Source of the DNA: Meghimatium bilineatum
Lineage: Eukaryota; Mollusca; Gastropoda; Stylommatophora; Philomycidae
Length of the DNA stretch: 64,000 bases
NCBI GenBank assembly: GCA_034231615.1
Contig: CM067314.1
Span: forward strand, 9,177,501-9,241,500
Direction: 5' to 3'
Shown: positions 23,241 through 34,396 of the stretch, piece by piece
Position numbering within the stretch: position 1 is the first letter of the stretch
Layout: each line of letters starts with the position of its first letter
Position numbers and translations under genes: made by a program
Notes under the pieces: generated by a model
Databases searched by the model: none
The model's input: only the letters and a program-made list of their open reading frames with translations
Told to the model about the DNA's origin: nothing

Positions 23241-23704
23241 TAAATATATAGTTTATGATTCACTACTGTGTACACGTGTTTCTGATTACTTGATATTGTA
23301 CACAAATATTGCTTATTACTCAAAATTGTACACACGCATATTAGACATCTTGCACACACAAATTTGCTCAATCGTGCACACACAAATTTCTCAATCTTGC
23401 ACACACAAATTGCTCATTCTTGCACACACACATTAATCATTACTGAATTTTCTACACATAATACTCATTACTCAATCTTGCAAACAAACATTGCTTATTA
23501 CTTAATCTTCGAAAACATATTACTCATTACTCATTTTTGTAACGCATGCATTGCTCATTACTCAACCTTATACACACACATTGCTCATTACTTAATTCTC
23601 TATACACACACATTGCTCAGTATTCAACTGTGTACACACAAATAACTCATTAATCAATTTTGTTCCCACATATTTCTTGCCATCCACTTTTGTCTATTGT
23701 CTAT

Positions 23705-24660
23705 GACCAGGTGGTGTTGTTGTAGCTTCCATACTTGTCGTTGAGCTAATGGGTTTCTGAAGGAGATGTAGTCAGCTTTCCAGAGACGTGTTTCTCTGGT
23801 TGAGATGTAGTCATGTTTGTTCAGGATGGTCTTGATGTTGTCTATCCACCTTTTCCTAAGTCTGCCCTTGGCTCTTTATCCTAATTCCATCTTGTTATAA
23901 GCTCTTATGGAAAGTTGATCGTTCATCCTCATAAGATGTCCAAACCATTTTATCTGTTGTTTCTCTATATATTCGATGAATGATGTTATACCTATTATCT
24001 TTCTGATGTTCTCACTGCGCATTTTCTCGAATATGGGGACTCCAATAGAATTCCTTAGACATTTCATTTTCGCAAATTTCGATCTTTCTCTTATTTGTAG
24101 ATGTCAGTTGCCTAGTCTGGCATTGGTAGCATAGTGTTGGTAAAAAGATGCTCTTAATAATTTGTTTCTTTACTTCCCTATTAATTCGTGGGTGCAATAA
24201 CATAGGTGACAGCTTGTATGTCTGTCACAGCATTTGCCTATTTGCCTTTTGACATCTTTCTATCTCCTTGTCGAGTCGACCGTCTTCTGTGACAATACTT
24301 CCCAAGTACTTGAACGCTTTGACTTGTTTTATTTTTGTGTCCTCTATTTAGATGTTTAAGTGTTCTGTTGATCTCGTTATTTGCAGAGTTTCTGTTTGTA
24401 TTGTTTTAATCAACATGTTGTATTTATTGCATATTCTTGATTGTGAGTTGATGTCTTCTTCTTCTTCAGCGTTCATTCTCAAACTCCTGCTGGATTTCTC
24501 TAGTAGCAGGACCATGATCCATTCTAGATTTCCAGCAGGATGTAGTCCAGAGAATGGAAATGCGTTGTGTCACCGTTTTATTTGCGCCACTGGCCCGACA
24601 CATCCGTCTTCGGCGGGGTGAGTTGATGTGAGTTTGCAATTTTTCTTCGCCATCATATCA
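23705..24660 (-). pseudogene. LINE C-terminal relic (family LF1), split by SINE A2
   Basis: Long minus-strand relic. In order: EEKLQTHINSQSRICNKYNM (interrupted by the SINE), KAFKYLGSIVTEDGRLDKEI, IKSIFLPTLCYQCQTRQLTS, EKQQIKWFGHLMRMN and RAKGRLRKRWIDNIK. This is the usual YLGS..T.DG, CYQCQTW, KWFGHLMRM, GRPRKRW order. A few frameshifts and stops. Removing the SINE and one copy of its 12-bp duplication restores continuity of the relic's frame at that point. Confidence 0.85.
24455..24617 (-). mobile_element. SINE-A, copy 2
   Basis: 163-bp element with a perfect 12-bp duplication GTGAGTTGATGT (24443-24454 and 24618-24629), inside the LINE at 23705-24660. Confidence 0.9.
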
Positions 24661-24661
24661 C

Positions 24662-24800
24662 ATCAAATGTGTACACTTATAGCTCATTATTCAAATGTGT
24701 ACATCAAATGTGTACATCAAATGTGTACATCAAATGTGTACATCAAATGTGTACATCAAATGTGTACACTTATAGCTCATTATTCAAATGTGTACACATA
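24662..24800. repeat. ~13-bp tandem repeat
   Basis: Units CATCAAATGTGTA, five to six copies, flanked by longer units carrying CTTATAGCTCATTATTCAAA. Confidence 0.85.
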
Positions 24801-24848
24801 TAGTGTTTTCATTATTCGATATGACTGCACACTCGTTGCTCATTATTT

Positions 24849-25016
24849 CTTCTTCTTCTTCTTCAGAGTACATTCTCAAACTCCTGCTGAATTTTCTTGT
24901 AGCAGGACCATGGTTCTGTCCTACTAGATTTCCAGAAGGATGTAGTCCAGAGAATGGAGATGCGTTGTGTCGCCGTTTTATTTGCGCCAAAGCCCGACAC
25001 ATCCGTCTTCGGTGGA
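24849..25016 (-). mobile_element. SINE-A, copy 3
   Basis: 168-bp element with a perfect 11-bp duplication GCTCATTATTT (24838-24848 and 25017-25027), inserted in minisatellite units. Confidence 0.88.
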
Positions 25017-25123
25017 GCTCATTATTTGATATTGTACACACATAATTCTCATTATCCAATCTTCTATCAATGTTGCTCATTACTGGAACTTGTACGCGCA
25101 TATTGCACATTATTAAAATGTGT

Positions 25124-25309
25124 TCACATATTGCTTGAAGTCAATATTGTAGTGACATATTGCTTGAAGTCAATATTGTAGTGACATATTGCTTGAAGTC
25201 AATATTGTAGTGACATATTGCTTGAAGTCAATATTGTAGTGACATATTGCTTGAAGTCAATATTGTAGTGACATATTGCTTGAAGTCAATATTGTAGTGA
25301 CATATTGCT
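25124..25309. repeat. 29-bp tandem repeat (~6.5 copies)
   Basis: Perfect or near-perfect units ACATATTGCTTGAAGTCAAT plus ATTGTAGTG; apparently a recent local expansion. Confidence 0.96.
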
Positions 25310-25374
25310 CATTACTGGAAACTGTACACACACATTGCGCATTATTCACACATGTACACATCTATTAGTTATTA

Positions 25375-25455
25375 GGTCTGTTGATTATCCACTTCGCACA
25401 CCGGACACGTCCATAGGTGCTCAGATCTCCGCTTCAGTAAATCTCTCAAAAGTAT
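25375..25455 (-). pseudogene. LINE extreme C-terminus (family LF10)
   Basis: On minus: LRDLLKRRSEHLWTCPVCEV, then DNQ. Only about 80 bp, surrounded by minisatellite. Confidence 0.7.
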
Positions 25456-25559
25456 ACACATATTATGAGTACATAACTTGTACACGTGTATTGTTCATTA
25501 CTCAATATTTTTCACACATATTACGCATAACTGGAAATTGTACACAAATATTGATGCAT

Positions 25560-25725
25560 ACATTATTCATAACCCTATCGTATACACACAATACAGCAAA
25601 TACAATGAATAGCTAGCACATAAGCCTATTTTGTACACATAATATAAAAAATACAATACATAGCTAGCACATAAGCCTATTTTGTACAAACAATGCAAAA
25701 AATACAATGAATAGATAGCACATAA
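25560..25725. repeat. ~57-bp tandem repeat (~2.8 copies)
   Basis: Units carry ATACAATGAATAGCTAGCAC and CATAAGCCTATTTTGTACA. Confidence 0.85.
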
Positions 25726-26119
25726 CAACACTAGCAGAGGAAGAAACAGTGGTTCTGTCATAATTTTTTTTCCATAGACGTCCGTGACCTTATCAAGATC
25801 CACTCATTGCTGTTCTTCACCCACACACATCTGTCCACATCCATAGTCTCTCCCACAAGAGGGTTTTCATACAATATTGGAGCACAACAGCAAGACTCTT
25901 GAATTGTAAAATAAAGTGCTGATAATGTTTAAAATGAATCAAGCACGTCAAGTCTCCACGCTTGACTGTTATTTTGACATCACAGAAAACCTTGAATAGT
26001 ATTCCTTATTTTGTTCTTCTACGACATAATTATAATTGGTGATCTTGTCTTGTTGAGTTAGTTTCATCCATATCTTGAATCATCCATGTTTTCCTGCTGT
26101 TGTTTACGGGTGTCATGTG
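25726..26119. other. No recognised feature
   Basis: Non-repetitive AT-rich sequence. Confidence 0.4.
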
Positions 26120-26300
26120 AAGATTAAAAAGAACATATTATAGATGCCACGAAAACTAGCATGGTTTGGGCATGTATGCAAACATGATTCCTTGTTCAAA
26201 AACAATACTGAAGGAAACCGGCGAAAGGGGAAGAAGCAGAAGTGGACAAATAAAGACATGGACAAACAACATCAAGGAATGGACAGGACAGGATTTTTCC
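26120..26300 (+). pseudogene. LINE C-terminal relic (family LF6)
   Basis: The + frame reads RKLAWFGHVCKHDSLFKN, then (frameshifted) ETGERGRSRSGQIKTW and [10 protein letters not shown]. It matches the KLAWFGHVTRHDSL ... GRRRGRQRK.W.DNIKEWTG end common in animal LINEs. It runs directly into a GACA/GATA tract. The minus relic at 43095-43560 is the same family. Confidence 0.8.
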
Positions 26301-26567
<267 letters not shown>

Positions 26568-26735
26568 TTAGTGGTCAAGCCGTTCGCTTTGTGACCAAGA
26601 GGCTGCCGGTTCGAATCCATCTTTTGATATTTGTTTGCAAATTGGATTTTGTTGAAAATCCGTGGACATTTTAGTTTGAAGGTGCTAAATGATTGGGAAA
26701 AACAGCAATCGGCGTGACACTTGATTGAGATTGGC
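26568..26735 (+). mobile_element. tRNA-derived SINE-like element C, copy 2
   Basis: An internal Pol III-type promoter is visible: box A-like TAGTGGTCAAGC (26569-26580) and a perfect box B GGTTCGAATCC (26608-26618), with tRNA-like spacing. The body resembles 3845-4020. Its end meets SINE B1. Not a functional tRNA: the acceptor stem is absent. Confidence 0.7.
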
Positions 26736-26739
26736 ATTT

Positions 26740-27017
26740 TTTCTTCTTCTTCTGCGTTCGTTCTCAAACTCCTGCAGTTTAGCATGATGTAGTCCGGAGA
26801 ATGGAATGTGTTGTGTCATGATCTACAGCATTGCTGCGATATCCGCGCCTTTCTGCTTGAAATATCCAACTTCAGCATGCTTTGGGTCACTGACCCCATA
26901 TGGAATAGGACAGCTAACTCCATCACATAAGCTCCCTAGTCGTCTCTTATGACATGCATGAAAGTTAAACAGTGTTGCTATTCTTTGCTACCCTCTCGGG
27001 CCCGGCAACACACGGGT
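26740..27017 (-). mobile_element. SINE-B, copy 1
   Basis: About 278 bp. On minus it starts CACCCGTGTGTTGCCGGGCC and ends in the GAA-rich tail. I could not identify a convincing target duplication for this copy. Confidence 0.78.
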
Positions 27018-27139
27018 GGGGAGTTCTTTCGAATACTTGTAGGATAATAAGAAAAATCTACCGCACCGTCTTGGTGTTAAGTTGGTTGAAAACACCAGAT
27101 CTAGCTTGGAATTGGACTGCCATATTTAGTACTCGTATG

Positions 27140-27387
27140 ATCAGAGTATAAATGAAAACTACGCCTGTTTGGTCATATAAAGAGACATAACTGTTTAGAA
27201 AGACAAATAATGGAGGGAAGAGTACCTTGGAAGAGGAGAAAGGGCAGACCAAGAAGACGATGGACTGACGACATTAAAGATAACATGAATACATCGCTAG
27301 AAAATGCAAGCCACATCACCCAAGACAGAGAGAGGTTCAGAGAGTTCATTGGAAAGACAACGTTCTGGAAGGAATACGTCACATGAC
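27140..27387 (+). pseudogene. LINE C-terminus with natural stop (family LF4)
   Basis: One open + frame: CLFGHIKRHNCLERQIMEGR, VPWKRRKGRPRRRWTDDIK, then DRERFREFIGKTTFWKEYVT and TGA. An undamaged end (FGH, GRPRRRW, KTTFWK motifs). The RT domain is missing, so it is 5'-truncated. Confidence 0.85.
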
Positions 27388-27611
27388 ATTATCAGAGTTT
27401 GACTTTTATTTTTGCTTTTCTGCCCTTATGAACAGCCCATATTCTCTTTGCCTTTACATCGTATTGGTTCTCAGCAACGTGAGCGCATGTGCTCATATTT
27501 CTTCGCGAGATTGGATGATCCTGGGTGACTTAGTTATTCCCAGGAGATGTGTTGTTCGTCCATCACAACTGATGATGACCATTTTTACATTCACTTTTGA
27601 AAAATTCAGTT

Positions 27612-28000
27612 AGAAATCTGACCATGCGTAATAGTTTGTAGATGACTAATGAGCCCTATTCGAGCTGTAAATGTCCTTGGACAGTTCGGACATGGAATGA
27701 CGACTGTAGACGGATCTTGGTCTATCCGTGACTTTCTAGCTACTCTCCGCTGTTGAGCTGCTGCATTTCTCCTCTTTTCACAAGATGATGCGCTCTTTTT
27801 TAATGTAGAACGCCATGTAGCTCTATTTTGTGCAAGTTCCTCCCATGTATAGTGGTCTATTTCATAAGATTTCAGTAAGATATTTAACGAGTCCTTGTAG
27901 CGCTTCTTTTGGCCACCTTGAGATCGTGTAGCCTTCTCCAGCTCACCATAGAGAAGTATAAGGAGACAACGTCGACGTTGAAGCTCTAGAAAAATTCGTT
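27612..28000 (-). pseudogene. LINE C-terminus with zinc-finger-like tail (family LF7)
   Basis: On minus, mostly one frame: LLYGELEKATRSQGGQKKRY, KDSLNILLKSYEIDHYTWEE, LAQNRATWRS, then CPNCPRTFTARIGLISHLQT. The last part is the CP.C...F..RIGLISH.. finger ending many animal LINE proteins. A degraded copy of the preceding region lies at 52778-52995. Confidence 0.82.
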
Positions 28001-28239
28001 AGAAAAAGACATTCCTTGAAGCTGAAATAATTATAAGTGTGATGAGGTGTGTCCAAGAAGCATTTTATGATATATCAGATGAGAACTTTAAAGATAATAG
28101 ACTTAACAATAAATCAAGAAAAAAATACTCAGAATTGTGATATATTTTTTGCAAACTGGACAAGGGCTAGGTGCTCAAATATCCGCTCTCAAAGTATGGC
28201 GGGTTCATAGTTTGGGCTTTATTTGGATTACCTGTATTT

Positions 28240-28672
28240 TTTTTTCTTATGTTAAGCAATATGCCATGCGATATGGGTGCGAGTCTTGGACAATAAACAA
28301 ACTGGAAAGTAGAAAATTAGAGGCAACAGAGATGTGGGTCTATAGAAGAATGCTGAGAATACCATGGACTGCTAGAAAAATTAATGTAGAGGTTGAAAGA
28401 GTAAAATGCGGAACGGACCTTAATCAATAATATACGAAAAATACAATCTTCTTTTTTTGGCCACTTCATGAGACAGGCAGGTTTGGAGAACATACAGTCA
28501 CAACAAGCAAGACTGAAGGCAACAGAGACAGAGGGCAACAACGTGAGAAAATATTAGACAATTTGACAACCTGGCACAGCAGGGACACAACAACGATCTT
28601 GATACATAATACTGTGGAAGAGAGCTGTGGAGAGCCATGACCGCATACCCCAGCAGGTATGGCACCTGATGA
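28240..28672 (+). pseudogene. LINE C-terminal relic (family LF2)
   Basis: The + frame reads YGCESWTINKLESRKLEATE, MWVYRRMLRIPWTARK, then (frameshifted) LHETGRFGEH, EGNRDRGQQREKILDNLTTW and an A..P end. Same layout as 17105-17783; a base lost in the EVLKE region shifts the frame. Confidence 0.8.
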
Positions 28673-28879
28673 TGATGGAGCAATATGCGAAAATCAAAAT
28701 CTGTTCGTTTAATATAAAGAGCAGGAAATCAACAGAAATGGACATGCCACTACAATAATTATTGATAAAAAATCAACTTGAAAATGTCAACAATATTTCA
28801 ATATCCGGACTCAGTCATTATCATCACAGGTGATTACTCGGTAGCGATCAGATTCCAATTAGCAATGTCCCTTCAAAAT

Positions 28880-29225
28880 ATTACATATGAAAAATCTATG
28901 GCATAGAGTAAACAGGAAAACAATGTTACAACTATAAAGAAGTCTGTATTTTTCCATTGACAAAATGTGAGACGTGGGTAATGACATCTGCAATGGAAAA
29001 GAAAATATCGAATGAAATGTAATGTTATAGAAAGTTCGTAAGACTATCCTGGATAAAAAGGAATAACAAACAAAGACGTCAGTAACGAACTAAACATAGA
29101 AAACGACTGGCTCCTTAAAACTATCATAAAATACATGCAATCTAACATATTTTGGACATTTAAAGTTACACAATGATATAGAACGATTAATTGTGGTGGG
29201 TAATGAAGGAGAACCGGGGCAGACC
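28880..29225 (+). pseudogene. LINE C-terminal relic (family LF8)
   Basis: Across frames: KCETWVMTSAMEKKISNEM, CYRKFVRLSWIKR, TNKDVSNELNIENDWLLKT and HNDIERLIVVGNEG. The C.TWVMT, CYR..LR.SW, TN.DV order is LINE-like. Abuts the GAA-rich end of the next LINE. Confidence 0.65.
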
Positions 29226-29230
29226 ATAAC

Positions 29231-29962
29231 TAAGACCACAACACGTGATTCTTCTTCTTCTTCTTTCGTTCACCTGAAACATGTCTATATCTGTAATTCT
29301 ATCTCCTGAATATTGTAGTTCATACAGTGTCCCATAGAGCTTTGATCCCAGTGTTGTTTCCTCTGGCCAATATGTCTGCCTCAGTATTACATGCTCAGAA
29401 CACTCTTGAAGTATATGTTTGGCACTCCGTGCTGCCTGTCCACATGTACACATGGCAGTGTTGCCAATCTTGAACTTTGTATACATGTGACTGCGGAGTC
29501 GGTTGTGTCCTGTTCTGAGACGTAGAATTATAACTTGTTCTGATCTGTTCATAATGTGATAGTCATCTTGTGTTGGTGTTTGTGGCTTTCTTATTGACTT
29601 GATCATCTGTTTTTTCTGATGGTAGGTGATTGGTATATCTGGTTGGTCTTCGGCAGCACCTTCCTTAGCCAGTTGGTCTGCTTTTTCATTTCCTGGTATT
29701 CCACAGTGAGAGGGTATCCACTGCATGGTTACCCTATACTGGTAAGACAATTCACTAAGTAGTTTTTTCAAATCTGTTAGTTTTCCAGACTTGAGAGCTT
29801 GAAGCACTGACCTTGCATCTGTCAGAAATACCACAGGCTGTAGATCAGAGTTGGAGTTCAGCAGTTTTTTTAGCTGCCACACTAATTGCCTAGATTTCTG
29901 CATCATAATTATTGCAGAATTTTCCAGTCGGTATACTGATTGTATCTCTAGGCTTGTGTTGA
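29231..29962 (-). pseudogene. Jockey-like LINE 3' end: RNase H domain and Cys-rich tail (family LF9)
   Basis: About 245 codons, open except for one TAG where Gln is expected (DAEI*AI). The RNase H domain includes CNNYDAEI (second acidic residue), VVFLTDARSVLQAL (third), and QWIPSHCGIPGNEKADQLAK (His plus last Asp). Then RLRTGHNRLRSHMYTKF and a MCTCGQAARSAKHILQECSE zinc-like stretch. The protein runs into a GAA-rich 3' end (arginine run). The DGS first-acid region is missing, so it is 5'-truncated. In function this domain would remove RNA from the RNA-DNA hybrid. Confidence 0.88.
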
Positions 29963-30235
29963 CACATTCCTATTGAATGTCAACAGTGATTTACCCAAGT
30001 TAAACTTATCGTGAAAACGTACAGCTATTGAACGACGATAAAGCACACTGTAGTCACACTCTACACCCTGCTAACAGGGGAATGAACAGGAAGCAGGTGC
30101 AAGGAAAAATATTTCTACATGTGCATAAGGAAAGATAACTGTGAATATTATTTAAGTCATATGAAAGTAGGATTGTTTCCCTTGCGTAAGATAGTTTCTT
30201 CAGAACTACATCCAGAGTGTATGTGAAATGTCATC
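29963..30235. other. No recognised feature
   Basis: Non-repetitive spacer between two LINE relics. Confidence 0.4.
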
Positions 30236-30670
30236 ATTATCAGGTGCCATGCTGGCTGGCGTAGGCGATCATGGCTCTCCAAAGCTCTCTGTCCACAGTA
30301 TTATGTATCAAAGTCGTTGTTGTTTCCATGCCGTGCCAGGTTGTCAAACTGTGTAATATTTTCTCACGTTGTCGCCCTCTGTCTCTGTTGCCTTCAATCT
30401 TGCCTGTTGTGACTATGTTCTCTAAACCTGCCTGTCTCATGAAGTGGCCAAAAAAAAGACGATTGCCTTTTTCTTAAATTGTTGATTAAGGTCCGTTTCG
30501 CATTTGGCTCTTTCAACAACTCTACATTAGTTTTTTTCTGGCAGTCCATGATATTCTCAGCATTCTTCTGTAGAACCACATCTCTGTTACCTCTAATTTT
30601 GAACTTCTGCACACAGATTCCTTCGAACAGAGACGTTTTTTTCACTATGACTATTACATTCGTCGCCACT
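30236..30670 (-). pseudogene. LINE C-terminal relic with intact end (family LF2)
   Basis: On minus: KTNVELLKEPNAKRTLINNL, RKRQSSFFWPLHETGR, then in another frame MRQAGLENIVTTGKIEGNRD, RGRQREKILHSLTTWHG and IAYASQHGT with stop. Very similar to 17105-17783, including a frameshift at the same FFGPLHE site. Confidence 0.82.
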
Positions 30671-30731
30671 GAATTCCCAGATTAGTGCTGAGACTCTTCA
30701 ACTCAGTTCTGCAAAGATTTATGGTTGAAGT

Positions 30732-30980
30732 TCTATTTAAATAAACTATTAGTGCATTTTTTATATTAAACTATTAGTGCATTTTTATAGCAAACTATTA
30801 GTGCATTTTTTATATTAAACTATTAGTGCATTTTTATATCAATCTTTTAGTACATTTTTTATAGCAGACTATTAGTGCAATTTTATAGGAAACTATTAGT
30901 GCATTTATTATTTCAATATTTTAGTGCACTTTATAATAAATTGTTAGTGCATTTTAATAGGGAGCTATTGGTGCATTTTT
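30732..30980. repeat. ~25-bp AT-rich minisatellite
   Basis: Units AAACTATTAGTGCATTTTTT plus ATATT; about ten degenerate copies. Confidence 0.9.
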
Positions 30981-31139
30981 ATTGTTAAATTTGACATTAA
31001 AACTGTAGGTTGACACAAGAATATTGTGCAAGGTGAAATTAAAACCTAGAAGTTTTTTGTTTAATCTTGAAAAGGTAAAACAAAATATGTCAAAATAAAG
31101 AGAGAATATTAGAGAACATTTATAGATAGATCACAGAAT

Positions 31140-31212
31140 TCTATCTTTATCTCTATCCTTCTCTCTCTCTCTCTCCTCTTCCTTTCTTCATATCTCTCCC
31201 TCCATCTCTATA

Positions 31213-31245
<33 letters not shown>
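31140..31245. repeat. CT-rich microsatellite
   Basis: (CT)n stretches at 31160-31175 and 31215-31243 within pyrimidine-rich sequence. Confidence 0.9.
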
Positions 31246-31247
<2 letters not shown>

Positions 31248-31379
31248 CAATCTCAATGTCACTACGAAAGCGACAACATGTCTAATGTGCACTTATACTT
31301 TACTCTAATACTTATTGTGCCAGCTTTAGTATATCACTTGTCAGTAATAGATAACTCTAGTGATATGTGAAGACGTAAT

Positions 31380-31766
31380 CTAGCATTGAGCCTTGCCTGG
31401 ATCACTGTAAATTATGTTATCGTCCATATAAAGCTGGCGTTCCCATGCTGGTCCTAGTGAGAAGTTTAATGTTCTCGCAAGAACATGTGCTCTCTCCATA
31501 CAAGTTACATATTGCTCACGAGTACTAGCGATTACATGTGGGTATGCTCGGCGTGTGAAAAGACTGAGAACCCCTGTTATTACCATTAGATTTATTTGAC
31601 TACGAGAAAATAGTTTGGAATTCGTGACAGCAGAATTACCTGAACTACGACTGCCTTCGTTATGTTTATGTTCACATCTCTGATATAACTTAAATGGACT
31701 AGCGTAAGATGTTGAAAGATCAGTATCGCTGTCAGGAGGCACTTTTATAGATTTAGTTTTAGTCAA
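31380..31766 (-). other. Unrecognised 128-codon open frame
   Basis: A long frame in non-repetitive sequence, starting MTKTKSIKVPPDSDTDLSTS and containing LMVITGVLSLFTRRAYPHVI, a moderately hydrophobic stretch. I recognise no family. It could be a chance frame, an old transposon or an exon. Confidence 0.2.
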
Positions 31767-31814
31767 TATTTTGTCGGATTATTGAATGGGAAGTTATTAA
31801 ATTATACAAGACTA

Positions 31815-32225
31815 ATATTGTTCCATTACTGAGATACTAGTGCCAAACTTGGACAATGACAGCACAAGACAAAAGAAAAATAATGACAACAGAAATGACA
31901 TGTCTATGAAGAATACTCGGAGTGTCATTAAAAGATAGAATTAGAAATGATAACATCAGACAGATAACTAAAACAATACCAGTATTGGAACACATCAAAA
32001 GACAACAGATCAAGTGGTTTTCAGACTTTTCCAGATTACAAACAGATAGCGTGCCACAAATGGTCATGACACATGGACATAACGGCTATAAAGACAGAGG
32101 AAGACCATGTAAAAGATGGATCACAGAAATAAAAAAAAACCACAGGAACAAGCTTAGCTTACAAACAGCGCACAAGAATGTCATCTTCAGAGAACTCCTT
32201 CACCCCTGACGCCGCAGGGCAAACA
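31815..32225 (+). pseudogene. LINE C-terminal relic (family LF1b)
   Basis: The + frame reads CQTWTMTAQDKRKIMTTEMT, (stop), RILGVSLKDRIRNDNIRQIT, KTIPVLEHIKRQQIKWFSDF and KDRGRPCKRWITEIKK, then NVIFRELLHP and stop. The same order occurs at 60895-61155 and (minus) 46421-46755, defining a subfamily with VLEHIKR and GRPCKRW. Confidence 0.82.
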
Positions 32226-32359
32226 ATGACCACACTTACAGACAGATAGATATTAAATGGGAAATAACACATTAATAAATCGTCATAATAAATAATTTCT
32301 TAGACTACCTCCCTTTGATCAAATTTCAGAAACGGTGCATTGGTATTTTTTTAGGTATA

Positions 32360-32475
32360 GATTCTCTGTACAATTCCCTGACAAGACCGTTGAGTGTACA
32401 ACTCTCTGACATGAACGTTGAGTGTACAATTCTTTGACATGAACGTTCTGTGTACAGCTTTCTAATCTGACCGTT
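32360..32475. repeat. ~28-bp tandem repeat (~4 copies)
   Basis: Units CTCTGACATGAACGTTGAGT plus GTACAATT. Confidence 0.85.
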
Positions 32476-32699
32476 TGGGAGTTAAATTAAAAGAAAGAAA
32501 TGTTTGAGTTTGTTCAGTTCTTCGATGTAACATTTCATGGTTTAATTTGAGGCATGTGATCAACCTCTCGTCCGCAGCTTGCACTTTTCCAGACGATCTG
32601 GTACCCATTTCTGTAGGCTGGGTCGACCTTGGAGCCAGTGATTTAAAAATATCTCCGCTTGAACTGTAAATTGAACCAGAATCACCCGAATAGGAAGCC

Positions 32700-33165
32700 A
32701 GTATACAACTGTACCAGTACACAACTGTGCCTGTGCACATTATGCATCCTTCTCACTTCCCCTTGCATTTATCAACTGTGTCGTTACATAACTGTGCCAG
32801 TACACACCTGTGCCAGTACATAACAGTGTCAGTACAGAACAGTGCCAGTACACACCATGTATCATTCTCACCTTGCATTCATCAACTGTGCCAGAACACA
32901 ATTGTGCCAGTACACACTATACATCCTTCTCACATACCCTTGCATTCATCAACTGTGTCAGTACACACTATACATCCTTCATACTTACCCTTGCATTCAT
33001 CAACAGTGTCAGTACACACTATGCATCCTTCATACTTACCCTTGCATTTATCAACTGTGTCAGTACACACTATGCATCCTTCATACTTACCCTTGCATTC
33101 ATCAACTGTGTCAGTACACACTATGCATCCTTCATACTTACCCTTGCATTTATCAACTGTGCTTG
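32700..33165. repeat. 51-bp minisatellite (~9 copies)
   Basis: Unit carries TTGCATTCATCAACTGTGTC then AGTACACACTATGCATCC. Right half nearly perfect, left half diverged. Several frames stay open because the period is a multiple of three. Confidence 0.95.
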
Positions 33166-33364
33166 TTTACGTACAATCATTGAGATGTATGCATTGTTTC
33201 ATGTTTCAGTGTGTTCAATTATGCACCACTGGTAAAGCTGCGATAATTTTGCCTTTTGTGTCCTAGTACATCTCTTTCATGCAATGGTTGATTCTTACTT
33301 AAGAAATAAAAAATAAAGATAATATCTACAATAAAAAAACAGATAATATCTACAATTTTTATAC

Positions 33365-33970
33365 CAACACTGTGCTACCAAAGTCAAACATTGTCTTTAA
33401 CAGCTTCGCAGCAAAGAAAAATCGTCACATGTGAAATGAAGTGTCTGAGAAAAGCTGCAATGGTTACCAAACAAGATAAAATAAGAAATGAAGAAACTAG
33501 GAAAAGAGTTGGTATAATAACATGTATTGAACATATTGAGAGAAAGCAAGTAAAATGGTTCGGTCACCTTATGAGAATGAAGCCAAACCAATACAAATAA
33601 GAGCATATCAGTGGCGTAGCGTGGGTCAATGGCGCCCGGGGCGGATTCATAATTTTCCGCCAATGTGACATGAAAAAAATATTTCAATGATTGTGAAAGA
33701 CTGGACGAAAATAAATTTACCGCCCTCCCGATGATGCCACCCGGGGCGGTCCACACCTCCGCCCCCGCCTCGCTACGCCACTGGAGCATATAACAAAATA
33801 ATATCCGGGTGTAACGCTAAAGGTAGACCAAGGAAACGGTGGATAGAAAACATCAAGATAGCCTTGAACACACATGGACGTAACGAAACCACTGCGACAC
33901 TTCTGGCCTTGGAACGACAGCTTAAGCTCCCACCACTACGCTTAACGGTCAGTGTAGATACGATCAAGCC
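33365..33970 (+). pseudogene. LINE C-terminal relic (family LF1), split by a hAT-like MITE
   Basis: Left part: QQRKIVTCEMKCLRKAAMVT, then CIEHIERKQVKWFGHLMRMK. Right part (after the MITE): RAYNKIISGCNAKGRPRKRW, IENIKIALNTHGRNETTATL, then ALERQLKLP. Together they give the family order KIVT.EMKCLR, KWFGHLMRM, AKGRPRKRW. One extra-base shift lies near the junction in addition to the insertion. Confidence 0.85.
33609..33783. mobile_element. hAT-like MITE with 8-bp target duplication
   Basis: 175-bp element, terminal inverted repeats beginning CAGTGGCGTAGCG and CCAGTGGCGTAGCGAGG (reverse complement of the right end). Perfect 8-bp duplication GAGCATAT (33601-33608 and 33784-33791). CAG ends and 8-bp duplications are characteristic of hAT elements. 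No coding capacity. Confidence 0.88.
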
Positions 33971-34394
33971 TGTTACTTACCGACTAACCAACACAACCCT
34001 CAACATCTCCTTAATTGCCTCTCATGCTATGCATGATCCGTCACTCATATTAAAATGTACTTCCGGTCTGAACGACATCAACGCACGTCACTGTTAGATT
34101 TTAAACACACATATTTGAAACAGTCGATACAAAGACATTGTCAACCAAACGGATAGTTGACTTGTCAACGGCTGCCATGCCGGATCATGACACATTGACA
34201 TGCTAATTACACGTCACGTGATGAGAGGAACCAATTAGAACAACCCTTACATTTCCGTAAAGGCAATCAGACGTAAGATTGTATTGGATGTTGAAATTGG
34301 CAGAAGTAAAGTATAATAGAGTATTTTCAAAATCTTTGAGCTGTTTGATATTACGTTTTTTCGTCTAGTTACTATTAGATTTTTTCGACGTTTT
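33971..34394. other. No recognised feature
   Basis: Non-repetitive sequence. Confidence 0.4.
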
Positions 34395-34396
34395 AT

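Larger units (their letters stand above)
22870..25560. repeat. Degenerate ~30-bp minisatellite zone, interrupted by retroelements
   Basis: Loosely repeated units of the type TTGCTCATTACTCAATCTTG plus TACACACATA. The zone is interrupted by repeat E (23110), a LINE (23705), SINE A2 (24455), SINE A3 (24849) and a LINE tail (25375). Confidence 0.85.

Noticed and set aside
26568..26633. Functional tRNA gene
   Set aside because: Box A and box B are present but no acceptor stem or proper anticodon arm forms; better explained as a SINE head.
29231..29995. Target duplication around the LINE at 29231
   Set aside because: AACACGTGATT and CAACAGTGATT are only roughly similar, so I do not claim it.
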